Shown piece after piece: positions 24,888-32,902 of a DNA stretch of 64,000 bases. The stretch is from NCBI RefSeq assembly GCF_029968035.1, contig NZ_JASCIQ010000023.1:62001-126000 (forward strand), read 5' to 3'. The position numbers were made by a program, and so were the translations under genes. Position 1 is the stretch's first letter; each line of letters opens with the position of its first letter. The notes beneath the pieces are model-generated. The model was not told the origin of the DNA and ran no database searches. It worked only from the letters and a program-made list of their open reading frames with translations. The DNA is from Streptomyces cavernicola (GTDB lineage Bacteria; Actinomycetota; Actinomycetes; Streptomycetales; Streptomycetaceae).

Positions 24888-25310
24888 ATGACCACCGCAG
24901 ACGGCACGGACCGGCCGGCGCCGCCGCCCGACGGGGACGCCGCACACGCCTCCCTCGCCCTGCTGGAACGGCTCGCCGACAAGCTCGGCGCACGGGCCTC
25001 GGTGACGGCGGTCTACGGCGAGTCCGTCACCAGGGACGGTGTCACGGTCATCCCGGTCGCCGAAGTCGCCTTCGGTTTCGGCGGCGGTGCGGGCCGTGAG
25101 AGGGGATCAGCCAAGACCGGCGAAGGCGGCGGAGGCGGCGGCGGAGTGCGGGGCAGGCCCTGCGGCTTCATCGAGATCAAGGACGGCTCGGCCACCTACA
25201 AGCCCATCAGGGCCCCCTGGGGGGATGTTGTGATGCCGCTGGCCGCGCTCCTTGCCGGCACCGCTGTGCCACGGATCGCTCGTCGCCTCGCCGTACGACG
25301 CGCACGCTGA
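24888..25310 (+). CDS. GerW (YtfJ-like) sporulation family protein
   Basis: A 140-residue protein of the GerW/YtfJ spore family. Seen: LLERLADKLGARASVTAVYG, GVTVIPVAEVAFGFGGGAG and the C-terminal IEIKDGSATYKPI, with a Gly-rich insert in the middle. Bacillus YtfJ/GerW is needed for normal germination; actinomycete members are of unknown exact role, possibly in spore or membrane stress. ATG 24888 follows GGGAGG at a proper distance. Single gene with no clear partners here. Confidence 0.75.
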   Translation: MTTADGTDRPAPPPDGDAAHASLALLERLADKLGARASVTAVYGESVTRDGVTVIPVAEVAFGFGGGAGRERGSAKTGEGGGGGGGVRGRPCGFIEIKDGSATYKPIRAPWGDVVMPLAALLAGTAVPRIARRLAVRRAR

Positions 25311-25459
25311 GCAAAGCCTCTCGGGAAAGGCCGGACCGCCCCCCACTCGGGATCTCTCCTCAGACGGAGTCTCGGGTGTGACGACTACGGGAAGCAGTCA
25401 CCGGCCGACCGGCGCGTTCCGTCGCCGTTTGCTCGGGCGAGCAACACAGCCTTGCGGAC

Positions 25460-26131
25460 TTGGCTGTTGATGCCGCTGCGCGCCGCGGCCCTGCTGAACC
25501 GGACCCGGTCAATGACCTCACGGGCTCCTCCGTCGCCGAGATCGCCGATCGCGTACTGCCGGCGCTGACGGAGGCGATGAACCTGCTGAGACGCAGCCTT
25601 CCGGCGGAGGAAGCGTTGCCGCAGGGGGCGGGCGGAGGAGCGGGCGTCGAGGAGCGTCGGCCCGAACTCCGCGCAGCCGCCCAGGTGTTCGTCGACGCCG
25701 GGTTCGGCGGGATGCAGCTGCGGGTGCACGACGAGCAGGGGCAGTGGGCCGGCAGCGCGGGGGTGCGCGCCTCCGGGGAGGCCGCCGAGCCGCCGGTCGA
25801 CGGGCACGCCGAGGCACTGGAGCAGCGCATCGTGCGGCCACTCGGCCTGACCGGCACCCTCGCCCCCGCCGCGGACTCGCCCGACCTGCCCGAACCCCGG
25901 ACTCGGCCTGTGGGTACAGGAGTCGGACCCCGACCGCGGCATCACCGTGGTCCCCCACAACGGCGGCGCGCCGGGCGGCTACGGCTCCCTGATGGTCAGC
26001 ACACCCGACGGCCGCTGCTCACCGCGGGACTGACGACGGGCGACTCGGACACGGATCCGGCAGAAGCCTTCCCGAAGGCCCTGGGCGAGCTGCTCGCGAC
26101 GGTGTTCTGCGGGAACGGCCGCCAGGCCTGA
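25460..26131 (+). pseudogene. serine hydrolase (D-Ala-D-Ala carboxypeptidase/beta-lactamase class C fold) pseudogene
   Basis: Pieces of a secreted serine hydrolase are joined here. The N-terminal part reads QVFVDAGFGGMQLRVHDEQG then WAGSAGVRASG; it then jumps straight to EALEQRIVRPLGLTGT, so the SxxK active-site region has been deleted. The next part, GLWVQESDPDRGITVVPHNG and GAPGGYGSLMVSTPDG (motif HNGG), is in the +1 frame at about 25905-26015, and the end TTGDSDTDPAEAFPKALGEL is back in the first frame. An internal deletion and at least two frameshifts leave no catalytic protein. Confidence 0.7.
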
Positions 26132-26183
26132 ACACAGGCGTACGACCGACGCCGTACCGGGGAGGGCAGGGCGCGTGGCGTGA

Positions 26184-27296
26184 TCAACGCCGGCCGCGGA
26201 CGGGGACCCCGTTGGTGCGCAGCACCTTGCGGACGTCCAGGATCAGGGGGAAGACCTCGTGGTTGCGGTCCTCGCCCTGTTCCTCCCAGGCCCGCTGCTC
26301 GGCTTCGACGGCCTTGCGGTCCTCGGCGAAGACGCGTTCGGTGAAGCGCCTGATGAGCGGCCAGGCCAGCTGAAGGGCGGCGGAGACCCGGGGTTTCTCG
26401 ATCATGAGCAGGCCGTAGGCGTGACAGGTGCGCTGCTCGGCGTCCACGGGCACGTAGACGGCCCAGAGGCGGAACGCCGGGTGGTCGGCGTTCTCCGGGA
26501 CCAAGTCCAGTGTCTGGTACGGGTATTCGGTACGGATGGTCATGACGTCGGCGCTGTCGCCGCCCCTGATGCCCTCGGCGGCCAGCAGGCCGGCGCCGGG
26601 GTTCCGCTTCCCGCCGGCGTGGGTGAACAGGTAGCGGGCCTCCACCGACCGCGGGCTGGTCTCGTAGCCGAGGAGCTGGGGGTGCAGCTTGCCGACGACG
26701 CCCCGGTGGAGGAACTGGTGGTTCATGTCGAGCAGGTTCTCGTGCATGAACGAGTAGTGGCAGCGCACGGTCCGGGAGAACGTCATGGTCTTGTACGTCG
26801 TAGAGCTGAACGCGGGCAGCTCGGGCAGCGGGGTGTCCTCCGCCTTCTCCGGGTCGCCCGGGAACACGAAGACCAGGCCGTACGCCTCGCGGACGGGATA
26901 TCCGCGCACTCCCCGCGGCGGCCGGCCGTCCCCCTTGGACAGATACGGGATCTGCGAGATGCGACCGTCGCCCCGGTACGCCCAGGCGTGATAGCAGCAG
27001 CGGAGCGTGTCGCCCTCCACCACCCCCATGCTCAGCGGCACCTGCCGGTGGGCGCACCGGTCCTCCAGGGCGTGGACGGCGCCGCTTCGGCCGCGGTACA
27101 GCGCGATGCGCTGGTCGGCGAAGACGGCGGCTACCACCCGCATGGGGCGCACGCGCCTGGCCAGCGCGACCGGGTACCAGAAGTCCGGGTTCGCCCCGAC
27201 ACGCCGCAGGTCGCCGTCGGCCTCGGACTCGGCCCCGTGCTCGGTCTCGGTCCCGGTCTCGCCCTTGGTCTCGGTCCCGGTTTCGGCCTCGCTCAT
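26184..27296 (-). CDS. Rieske non-haem iron oxygenase
   Basis: A 370-residue aromatic-ring/steroid-type oxygenase alpha-subunit-like protein. The Rieske [2Fe-2S] site is CAH-x16-CCYH (about residues 84-107), and the mononuclear iron region contains NLLDMNHQFLH with the two histidines. An N-terminal Thr/Glu/Gly-rich tail (about residues 5-28) comes from a hexanucleotide-like repeat. ATG 27296 has GAGGGAGAGG upstream. No reductase or ferredoxin partner lies beside it. Substrate unknown; the family includes enzymes demethylating or hydroxylating secondary metabolites and sterols. Confidence 0.85.
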   Translation of the reverse strand: MSEAETGTETKGETGTETEHGAESEADGDLRRVGANPDFWYPVALARRVRPMRVVAAVFADQRIALYRGRSGAVHALEDRCAHRQVPLSMGVVEGDTLRCCYHAWAYRGDGRISQIPYLSKGDGRPPRGVRGYPVREAYGLVFVFPGDPEKAEDTPLPELPAFSSTTYKTMTFSRTVRCHYSFMHENLLDMNHQFLHRGVVGKLHPQLLGYETSPRSVEARYLFTHAGGKRNPGAGLLAAEGIRGGDSADVMTIRTEYPYQTLDLVPENADHPAFRLWAVYVPVDAEQRTCHAYGLLMIEKPRVSAALQLAWPLIRRFTERVFAEDRKAVEAEQRAWEEQGEDRNHEVFPLILDVRKVLRTNGVPVRGRR

Positions 27297-27379
27297 GCCT
27301 CTCCCTCGTACACAGCAGCACCCCCCTTCATCCTCGGTACCGCCCGCCGCCCAGGCCCTGTCCGGCAGGCCCGGAAGGG

Positions 27380-27964
27380 CTACCAGTCGTTTCCCGCGTA
27401 CGGCTGCGCCCAGAGCGCGACCTGGAGAGTGACCGCCTTGCACCAGGCCTGGTGCATCTTGTCGACCGTGTCCTCGTCGTCGCCGCCCTTGGCCAGGAAC
27501 GGCCGCATCGTCGCCGTGATCGGGTAGATCAGTGCGATCACGTGGCGCAGGGGAACGTACGGCGTGGACCGGACGTCGTCGGTGGTGTTCTTCTTCGCGC
27601 GTGTGTGGCGCAGAGCGATCTCCTGCGCGTAGTCCAGCCACTGGCCGTCGTGCGGACGGGTGCAGGTGTCGCGGATCCACTGGCCGAAGCGCCCCCGTAC
27701 GCGGGCCAGGTACTGGTCGACAGGCGTGCCGTCCGGGCTCGCGAACGCGGCGAGCAGATGCGGGTTCGCGCCCACGAACCCGTACCAGACGTCGAGCACG
27801 TCCTCGATCTGGCCGTCGAGCACCTGGGCTGCTCTGGCCAGGGAGGCCGCGTCGTCGTCCGTCCACAGCACACTCGCCTCCAGGTCGCGTAGCTCCTGAG
27901 GGGTGACCGGGGACGGGGCGAGGTCGGAAGCGCCGTAGTCGTAGCCGGCGATGGTCTCGGGCAT
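27380..27964 (-). CDS. protoglobin-family haem protein
   Basis: A 194-residue single-domain protein with the protoglobin/globin-sensor pattern: pre-helix PETIAGYDYGASDLA, then LEASVLWTDDDAASLARAAQ, VLDVWYGFVGANPHLLAAF and the haem-pocket region WLDYAQEIALRHTRAKKNTT, where the histidine is the candidate proximal ligand. No output domain is attached. Likely binds O2, CO or NO. ATG 27964 with GGAG 6 nt before. It lies upstream of the Rieske oxygenase on the same strand with an 83-nt gap, so oxygen-linked function or co-transcription is possible. Confidence 0.8.
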   Translation of the reverse strand: MPETIAGYDYGASDLAPSPVTPQELRDLEASVLWTDDDAASLARAAQVLDGQIEDVLDVWYGFVGANPHLLAAFASPDGTPVDQYLARVRGRFGQWIRDTCTRPHDGQWLDYAQEIALRHTRAKKNTTDDVRSTPYVPLRHVIALIYPITATMRPFLAKGGDDEDTVDKMHQAWCKAVTLQVALWAQPYAGNDW

Positions 27965-28143
27965 GTCAGCTCCACGATGTGGTTCGGAGTCGATTCGCAG
28001 TCCCCACCCGCTACGCCTGAATCTAGGCTCTTGCGCCGGTTCCGGCACCACGTCGCCCGGAGGCACGGCTCGGTGGGGGACGGCTTCACGTCCCTCCGTC
28101 CTCATGCGGGCGGCCTCGTGCGTGCGGCCTCATGCGTGCGGCC

Positions 28144-28563
28144 TCATTCGTTGGGCCGGGCCGCGCTGATGTCGCCGAGCGCGGAGTGCGGGTCGCGTTC
28201 GACGGCCAGATCGCCCAACGAGACGATCCCGACGGGGCGTTCGCCCTCGACGACGGGTATCCGGCGTACCGACCGCTCCCGCATCAGGTCGATGACCCGG
28301 TCGACGTCGTCGTCCGGCGAGACGGTGGCCACATCGCTACTGCAGGCGGTGGCAGCGGTCCGATCGTTGATGGAGCCGCCCTCGGCCATCACCCGGACGA
28401 CGAGGTCCCGGTCGGTCACCACCCCGCGCAGCCGGCCGTCGTCGACCACCAGCACGTCGCCGACGTCGTCCCGGCGCATCAGCTGGGCGATGTCGATGAC
28501 CGAGGTCAGCGGGGCGACGACGACCAGGTCCGTCGTCATGATCTCGCGCACCTGCCGGGTCAT
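28144..28563 (-). CDS. CBS-domain pair protein
   Basis: A 139-residue protein made of two CBS motifs (about residues 7-60 and 75-130): VREIMTTDLVVVAPLTSVID, VLVVDDGRLRGVVTDRDLVV, and RIPVVEGERPVGIVSLGDLA. Such stand-alone pairs bind adenine nucleotides and act as energy sensors; Streptomyces genomes carry many. ATG 28563 follows GAGGAGG. Divergent from the GH20 gene at 28820, with the dre-like operator between them. Confidence 0.88.
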   Translation of the reverse strand: MTRQVREIMTTDLVVVAPLTSVIDIAQLMRRDDVGDVLVVDDGRLRGVVTDRDLVVRVMAEGGSINDRTAATACSSDVATVSPDDDVDRVIDLMRERSVRRIPVVEGERPVGIVSLGDLAVERDPHSALGDISAARPNE

Positions 28564-28760
28564 GGTTCCTCCTCGCGACAGTCCAGGGTTCCGAGGGAAT
28601 CCGTGGAGGTGGTCAGGCCGTGGGCGGCGTCGCCGCGCCTGCTCGCCGAGTACCCTGCGCGACCGCGTTACACCGAGCCGGAGCCTCGTCGACCGGCCGC
28701 GCTCGCGGAGCGGTGCGTTCGAGGAAGTCCTGCCGCAACGGTGTCGGAGGCGGCACGAGC

Positions 28761-28776
28761 AGTGGTATACACCACT
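28761..28776. promoter_or_regulatory. dre-like DasR operator
   Basis: AGTGGTATACACCACT matches the DasR responsive element form (AGTGGTCTAGACCACT) with perfect arms; the inverted repeat continues outward as GAGC/GCTC to 28757-28780. It is 44 nt before the GH20 start codon. DasR, a GntR-family GlcNAc sensor, controls chitin and aminosugar use in Streptomyces, so repression of this hexosaminidase relieved by glucosamine-6-phosphate is expected. The intergenic region 28564-28819 holds nothing else recognised. Confidence 0.75.
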
Positions 28777-28819
28777 GCTCGGACTGGAGTTGACCCCCGC
28801 TTCCTGCAGGAGTGCTGGT

Positions 28820-30460
28820 ATGAGCGAAGACAACAAGCACCGGCTCACCCGACGTCACCTCACCGCCGCCGCCCTGGCCGCCGCGGCGACCGGCCTGGTC
28901 GGACTGCCCGGCCGGGCCGCCGCAACCCCACTCGCCGGCCCACTCGCCACAGCCCCGCACCCCGCAGGGGCAGCCGCCTCGGGCGCCCCCTTCGTTGTAC
29001 CGGCACTGCGTGAATGGGCCGGTGGGGAAGGGGAGTTCAGGCTCAGCGGGGCCGGTCGCATCACCGTGCCCGCCGGAAGCGACCGGCTGCTGCGCCTCGC
29101 CCGAAAGGTCACCGCCGAGATAGCGGAACTGACCGGTGTCCGTCTCCGTACACCCGGGTTCAGCGACAGCGCACCGCACGACGGCGAGATCCACATCAGG
29201 GTCGATTCGGCGGACAGCCACCCGGCCGGCGGCGAGCGCTATCGCACCGAAGGCTCCCGGATCGTCGTCGGCCCCGCGCATGTGATCATCACCGCCCCCG
29301 CCTACGCCGGCGCGTTCTACGCCACCCGCAGCCTGCTGCAGATCCTGGTGGGCGAGGGCCGCCGCGCGCTCCCCGCCGGGACAGCCGTCGACTGGCCCGG
29401 CTATGCCCGGCGCGGGTTCATGCTCGACGTCGGACGGCGCTGGTTCGAGCCGTCGTTCGTGCGTGACTACGTCCGCTACATGAGCTGGTTCAAGTACAAC
29501 ACCTTCCAGATCCACCTCAACGACAACGAGATCACCGCGCCCGACGGAGACTGGAGCAAGGCCTACTCGGCGTTCCGACTGGCCTCCGACGCCCCCGAGT
29601 TGGCCGGACTGGCCGCCGAGGACGGCGTCTACACCCGGCCGATGTGGGACGAGCTCGAGGACGTCGCAGCCGACCACTGCGTGCAGGTGATCCCCGAGAT
29701 CGACGCACCGGCCCACGCCCGCGCCTTCATCGAGTTCAAGCCCGAACTAGGGCTCCACGGCGGGAACTCCGACCACCTCGACCTGACCAAGCCCGGGACC
29801 ACCGAGTTCATGAAGTCGCTGTACGACGAGTTCGTGCCCTGGTTCCGCAGCCCGATCGTCCACTTCGGCGCCGACGAGTACCCCAAGGAGTACGCCGAGC
29901 AGTACCGGACCTACTTCAACACCATCGCCGCCCACCTGCGTTCGCTCGGCGCGCGGCCGATGGCGTGGGGCTCGATGAAGTGGATGACCGGGACGGCCGA
30001 GGGGTACGACCGCGACGTGCTGCTCAACATGTGGAGCGAGGACTGGTACACCCCGACCATGGCGCTCGAGGACGGCTACCACTACGTCAACACCGACGAC
30101 ACCAACCTCTACATCGTGCCGCTCGCGGACTACTACCACGGCAGGACCGGCCTCGACGGGGCCTGGCTCTACCAGAACTGGGAGCCCAACGTCTCCCGCA
30201 CGGAGCGGGTCGAGCCGATGGCCCCCGGCCTGGAGGGAGCCATGTCGGCGGTGTGGAACGACCTGGTCCACGCGGACTACGACGGCGAGGTCGTCCACGG
30301 CCTGGTCGAGCCGACCTTCGGCCTGCTCGCCCAGAAGATGTGGCGCGGCGTCCAACCCGGGCAGACCTACGAGGAGTTCATGGCCGGCGTGCGCCGCCTC
30401 GGCGTCGGCCCCGGCGCCGAGCACCTCACCTCCACGCTCGACAGCCCACCGCCGAGGTGA
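28820..30460 (+). CDS. secreted GH20 beta-N-acetylhexosaminidase
   Basis: A 546-residue exported enzyme. A Tat-type signal (TRRHLTAAALAAAATGLVG) is followed by a GH20b N-terminal domain (about 55-185) and the GH20 TIM barrel (about 190-520). The catalytic Asp-Glu pair lies in HFGADEYPKEY (about residue 353). It should release terminal GlcNAc/GalNAc from chito-oligosaccharides or glycans outside the cell. ATG 28820 follows AGGAG. The dre-like site upstream links it to the GlcNAc regulon. A second, different GH20 gene follows. Confidence 0.85.
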   Translation: MSEDNKHRLTRRHLTAAALAAAATGLVGLPGRAAATPLAGPLATAPHPAGAAASGAPFVVPALREWAGGEGEFRLSGAGRITVPAGSDRLLRLARKVTAEIAELTGVRLRTPGFSDSAPHDGEIHIRVDSADSHPAGGERYRTEGSRIVVGPAHVIITAPAYAGAFYATRSLLQILVGEGRRALPAGTAVDWPGYARRGFMLDVGRRWFEPSFVRDYVRYMSWFKYNTFQIHLNDNEITAPDGDWSKAYSAFRLASDAPELAGLAAEDGVYTRPMWDELEDVAADHCVQVIPEIDAPAHARAFIEFKPELGLHGGNSDHLDLTKPGTTEFMKSLYDEFVPWFRSPIVHFGADEYPKEYAEQYRTYFNTIAAHLRSLGARPMAWGSMKWMTGTAEGYDRDVLLNMWSEDWYTPTMALEDGYHYVNTDDTNLYIVPLADYYHGRTGLDGAWLYQNWEPNVSRTERVEPMAPGLEGAMSAVWNDLVHADYDGEVVHGLVEPTFGLLAQKMWRGVQPGQTYEEFMAGVRRLGVGPGAEHLTSTLDSPPPR

Positions 30461-30839
30461 CGGGGCGCGTCTCGACCGGACCGGTGAGGCCGCCAGGAAA
30501 CATCCCACCTTATGGAGTCTCCGGGAGTTCCTGGCGGCCTTGCTGAGCCCATTTTGCGGCTCTCATCCGCCTCTGTTCGCCTCCCTCTGCCCCCGCCCAT
30601 CCGGATACATCCGAACAATGTCGCCCGGAAGGGTAGACCTCGGATGTCTCCCGCCCTATGGTTCTGCCGGGTTCAAGCCCCTGATCCTGACGGCCGAGAC
30701 CAACACCCTCCGGTCTCCCCTCCCGTCCCCTCGACCGAGTCGGTCACGTCGGTGACGTCGCCGAACCTCGGCCAGGGAGCAGTCGCGGGCTCCGCTGCCG
30801 TGCACGTCCTCGTCATCGCCACGGACCGAGAGGAACAAC
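30461..30839. other. 379-nt region between the two GH20 genes
   Basis: No gene. Holds the long hairpin at 30487-30540, a palindromic CGGATACATCCG at about 30601-30612, and a partly repeated pair CCTTATGGAGTCTCCGGGAG / CCCTATGGTTCTGCCGGG. The second GH20 gene probably has its own promoter here. Confidence 0.45.
30487..30540 (+). terminator. long hairpin after first GH20 gene
   Basis: Perfect 13-bp arms AGGCCGCCAGGAA (30487-30499) and TTCCTGGCGGCCT (30528-30540) with a 28-nt loop, 27 nt after the stop codon. Likely terminator or 3'-end stabiliser. Confidence 0.5.
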
Positions 30840-32792
30840 ATGCGCCGCACACACGGCATACGCACCGCAGCACTCCTGCTGCTCGGCGTGTTACCCCTGG
30901 CCCTGGGCACCGCCGCAGCCGCCGCGCCGTCGGCGCCCGCGCCGGCAGCAGCGGCGCCGGCCGCGCCGACCGAAGCCGGCAACCCGGCGACAGTGCCCGC
31001 CCTTTCGGGCTGGAAGCCGGCGGAGGGCAGCTTCTCCCTGACCCAGAGCAGCCGCGTCCTGGTCCGCGACGACGCGCTGGCCGACGACGCGGCCACCTTC
31101 GTGGCCGACCTGGCCGACGAGCTCGGACGCACCCTTCCGGTCAGGACCACCACGGTGGCGCCGAAGGAGGGCGACATCGTGCTCGATGTCGACCCGGACC
31201 GCGCCGAACTCGGGCGGGAGGGCTACGAGTTGGGAGTCGGCAGCGCGATCAGCGTCACCGGGCGCACCGGGGACGGCGCGTTCCTCGGTACGCGGACCGC
31301 GCTCCAGCTGCTCCGCTCGGGGAACGCGGTGCCCGCCGGGGAGGCCGTCGACGTACCGAAGTACGCCGAGCGCGGCGTCGGCGTCTGCGCCTGCTACATC
31401 CATGTGTCGATGCCGTGGCTGGAGCGCCTGATCAAGGACGCCTCCTACCTCAAGCTCAACCAGCTCTGGCTGGAGCTCAAGGTGAAGAGCGCCGCCCACC
31501 CCGAGGCCAACGAGTGGGGCTACTACACGCCCCAGCAGATCGAACGGCTGCAGAAGCTGGCCGACCAGTACCACGTCCAGCTGGTGCCGGAGGTCAACTC
31601 CCCGGGCCACATCGACCCGTGGATCCGCAACCGCCCCGACCTCCAGCTCACCGATGCCGACGGCGTCAAGCACCCGTCGGGCCTCGACATCACCAAGCCC
31701 GAGGCGTTCGACTTCGTCACCTCGATCATCGACGAGTACTTCCAGGTCTTCGACTCCCCGTACTGGCACATGGGCGCCGACGAGTACCTGCTCGGCGGCC
31801 TGGAGTACGCCGACTTCCCGCAGATGGAGGCCTACGCGAAGGAGAAGTTCGGCCCGGACGCCGTGCCGGAGGACGCCTTCAACGACTTCATCAACCGGGT
31901 CAACGCCTACGTCAAGGCCAAGGGCAAGCGACTGCGGATCTGGAACGACGGGATCTCCCCGAAGGCGACCGTGTCCCTCGACCGGGACATCCTCGTCGAG
32001 CACTGGCTCAACGACGAGGTGAAGCCGTCGCAGTTGATCGCCGACGGCCATCAGGTGATGAACGCGGCGAACTCGCTCTACCACGTGCGGGGCACGTACC
32101 CGATCAACACGGCGCGCCTGTACGACGAGGGCTGGACGCCGCAGTCCTTCGAGGGCGAGAAGGTGGCGAGCGCGGACGGGATCCCCGGCGCCAAGATCAC
32201 CATGTGGCCCGACAACGCCTCGGGCAACACCGAGAACGAGGTCGAGGACGAGGTCCGGATGCCGCTGCGCTTCATCGCGCAGGCCACATGGGGCGATTCC
32301 ACCCCGGACGCGACGTACGCCGCGTTCGAGGAGCGCGCCGAAGCTGTCGGCCGCGCCCCCGGGTTCGACAACGTGGACCGCACACCGATCCGTCCCGGCG
32401 AGTACCGCCTGTCGGCCGGCAAGGACTTCCTGACCGGCGACAGCTCCGCGGACGGAGCGCGCGTCGTGCTCGGCTCCGAGGGCACTCCGCTGAAGTTCAC
32501 GCCCACCCAGGACGGTTACTACACCGTCGAGGACCCGCAGACCGGCCGCTGTCTGGAGACGCGGCGCGGCGAGCGGCAGCTCAACACGCCCCTGGAGCCG
32601 CTGTCCGCGATCACCCTGCAGGACTGTGCCGCGAGCAACCGCCTGCAGCGCTGGGAGGTCGCCGTGTCCGGCAGCGACGTGACCCTGGCCAACGCCGTCA
32701 CCAGGATGGTCGCCGTCCTCGACGGCAACGGTCTGGTCCAGCAGGTTCCGGACGGGCACCGGGCCCAGGTGTTCGGACTGGTCGAGCCCTGA
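30840..32792 (+). CDS. secreted GH20 hexosaminidase with C-terminal carbohydrate-binding-like domain
   Basis: A 650-residue Sec-exported GH20 enzyme: signal peptide (residues 1-28), Ala/Pro linker, GH20b domain (about 50-165), GH20 barrel (about 170-500) with the catalytic acid pair in HMGADEYLLGGLEY (about residue 311), and a C-terminal 130 residues resembling a ricin-type beta-trefoil (TVEDPQTGRCLETRRGERQL, LQDCAASNRLQRWEVA). It resembles lacto-N-biosidase or beta-hexosaminidase types; the exact bond is not decidable. ATG 30840 follows GAGG. It lies between the other GH20 and the GH95 gene, forming a glycan-degrading group. Confidence 0.85.
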   Translation: MRRTHGIRTAALLLLGVLPLALGTAAAAAPSAPAPAAAAPAAPTEAGNPATVPALSGWKPAEGSFSLTQSSRVLVRDDALADDAATFVADLADELGRTLPVRTTTVAPKEGDIVLDVDPDRAELGREGYELGVGSAISVTGRTGDGAFLGTRTALQLLRSGNAVPAGEAVDVPKYAERGVGVCACYIHVSMPWLERLIKDASYLKLNQLWLELKVKSAAHPEANEWGYYTPQQIERLQKLADQYHVQLVPEVNSPGHIDPWIRNRPDLQLTDADGVKHPSGLDITKPEAFDFVTSIIDEYFQVFDSPYWHMGADEYLLGGLEYADFPQMEAYAKEKFGPDAVPEDAFNDFINRVNAYVKAKGKRLRIWNDGISPKATVSLDRDILVEHWLNDEVKPSQLIADGHQVMNAANSLYHVRGTYPINTARLYDEGWTPQSFEGEKVASADGIPGAKITMWPDNASGNTENEVEDEVRMPLRFIAQATWGDSTPDATYAAFEERAEAVGRAPGFDNVDRTPIRPGEYRLSAGKDFLTGDSSADGARVVLGSEGTPLKFTPTQDGYYTVEDPQTGRCLETRRGERQLNTPLEPLSAITLQDCAASNRLQRWEVAVSGSDVTLANAVTRMVAVLDGNGLVQQVPDGHRAQVFGLVEP

Positions 32793-32811
32793 CCGATGCG
32801 CGGGCAGCGCG

Positions 32812-32828
32812 CCGACGGCTCCCGTCGG
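32812..32828 (+). terminator. short hairpin after second GH20 gene
   Basis: CCGACGG-CTC-CCGTCGG, a 7-bp stem with a 3-nt loop, 20 nt after the stop codon. Possible terminator. Confidence 0.35.
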
Positions 32829-32902
32829 GCGGGCCGTGACGCCCGTGGCAACCGCTCAAGTAGTCGTCCATACACCGCAGTTGGACCGGAGAGGACGCCC
32901 TC

